64,000 nucleotides of DNA, from NCBI RefSeq assembly GCF_004124275.1, contig NZ_CP027218.1, positions 1,367,501-1,431,500 on the forward strand, in the 5' to 3' direction. Shown here in pieces: positions 63,601 to 64,000 of the stretch. The DNA comes from Pseudomonas sp. DTU12.3. GTDB taxonomy: Bacteria > Pseudomonadota > Gammaproteobacteria > Pseudomonadales > Pseudomonadaceae. Each line of letters opens with the position of its first letter. Positions within the stretch are counted from its first letter, which is position 1. The translations under genes were made by a program, and so were the position numbers. Under the pieces are notes generated by a model. That model searched no databases, had not been told where the DNA came from, and was given only the letters and a program-made list of their open reading frames with translations.

Positions 63601-64000
63601 ATGAAGATGTTGAAATCCACTCTGGCAATCGTGACTGCAGCAACAGTACTCGGTGTCAGCGGGTTCGCTCAGGCGGGTGCAACCCTGGATGCAGTGCAGA
63701 AGAAAGGTTTCGTGCAGTGTGGCGTGAGCGACGGTCTGCCGGGCTTCTCGGTTCCGGACGCTACCGGCAAGATCCTCGGGATCGACGCTGACGTCTGCCG
63801 CGCTGTGGCCGCCGCTGTTTTCGGCGACGCGACCAAGGTCAAGTTCAGTCAGTTGAACGCCAAGGAGCGCTTCACCGCGCTGCAATCCGGCGAGATCGAC
63901 ATCCTGTCGCGCAACACCACCATGACCAGCTCCCGCGATGCGGGCATGGGCCTGAAATTCCCGGGCTTCATTACCTACTACGACGGCATCGGCTTCCTGG
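63601..64000 (+). CDS. aapJ: General L-amino acid ABC transporter substrate-binding protein, 3' end cut by window edge
   Basis: The first 133 residues of a periplasmic binding protein of the AapJ type. The signal peptide MKMLKSTLAIVTAATVLGVS is cleaved after AQA; the mature sequence GATLDAVQKKGFVQCGVSDG and LPGFSVPDATGKILGIDADV is characteristic of AapJ, which delivers L-amino acids (Glu, Asp, Gln and others) to AapQMP. The transporter subunits would lie beyond the edge. TGGAGG lies just upstream of ATG 63601. A sigma-54 promoter match 245 bp upstream suggests nitrogen-limitation control. Confidence 0.88.
   Translation, partial: MKMLKSTLAIVTAATVLGVSGFAQAGATLDAVQKKGFVQCGVSDGLPGFSVPDATGKILGIDADVCRAVAAAVFGDATKVKFSQLNAKERFTALQSGEIDILSRNTTMTSSRDAGMGLKFPGFITYYDGIGFL

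Overview
The window is a GC-rich chromosomal segment of a fluorescent-group Pseudomonas (P. fluorescens lineage). The evidence is the complete alginate operon, the dauBAR D-arginine cluster, a carboxylesterase with the same length and catalytic triad positions as P. fluorescens EstB, FecA/FecI/FecR cell-surface signalling, and two families of Pseudomonas REP-type palindromes in most gaps. No rRNA, tRNA, CRISPR array, IS transposase or prophage was seen. Two genes run off the ends: L-serine dehydratase on the left and an AapJ-like binding protein on the right.

Layout. 1-3.8 kb: sdaA and a divergent LysR regulator, an HPF-like ribosome factor, and a DUF559 nuclease gene between two long repeats. 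3.8-14.3 kb: two complete iron-uptake signalling systems (fecA-fecR-fecI on minus; on plus a PepSY/DUF3649/DUF3325 membrane set, an ECF sigma factor, a FecR-like anti-sigma and a siderophore receptor) around one Fur-box-like site. 14.4-18.2 kb: AraC regulator, EamA transporter, DUF2165 protein, 2-hydroxyacid dehydrogenase. 18.5-19.9 kb: an AT-rich orphan gene behind a lux-box-like palindrome and a frameshifted DUF6124 gene. 20-26.2 kb: LysR regulator plus a four-gene AaeAB-type efflux set with its own outer-membrane lipoprotein. 26.3-30.5 kb: SnoaL-like protein, MFS exporter, LysR, SDR, small membrane protein. 30.7-33.5 kb: an orphan RHS/TccC-type toxin whose C-terminal domain carries a CNF/BLF1-like Cys-His signature.

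33.6-50.6 kb: the alginate operon on minus in canonical order algD-alg8-alg44-algK-algE-algG-algX-algL-algI-algJ-algF-algA. AlgD and AlgA make GDP-mannuronate. Alg8/Alg44 polymerise it under c-di-GMP control. AlgK/E/G/X/L form the periplasmic and outer-membrane export complex. AlgI/J/F/X acetylate the polymer. The operon carries four repeat insertions: between algD and alg8, in the 5' end of algK, between algI and algL, and between algF and algA. About 0.8 kb without genes lies upstream of algD and contains an AlgU-like promoter match.

51.4-64 kb: yaaA, a divergent polysaccharide-deacetylase-like protein, a PIN-PhoH ATPase, moaCDE, a cationic amino-acid binding protein gene and the dauB-dauA-dauR operon sharing a palindromic operator candidate, rhlB, estB, and the start of aapJ behind a strong sigma-54 promoter match.

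The most interesting items are the DUF559 gene bracketed by a long repeat family whose copies all abut gene 3' ends, the CNF-like domain on the RHS toxin, paired lux-box-like sites before two accessory genes, the REP embedded in algK, and the shared DauR-type operator. Start codons were adjusted by hand where a ribosome binding site or family length favoured an internal start.
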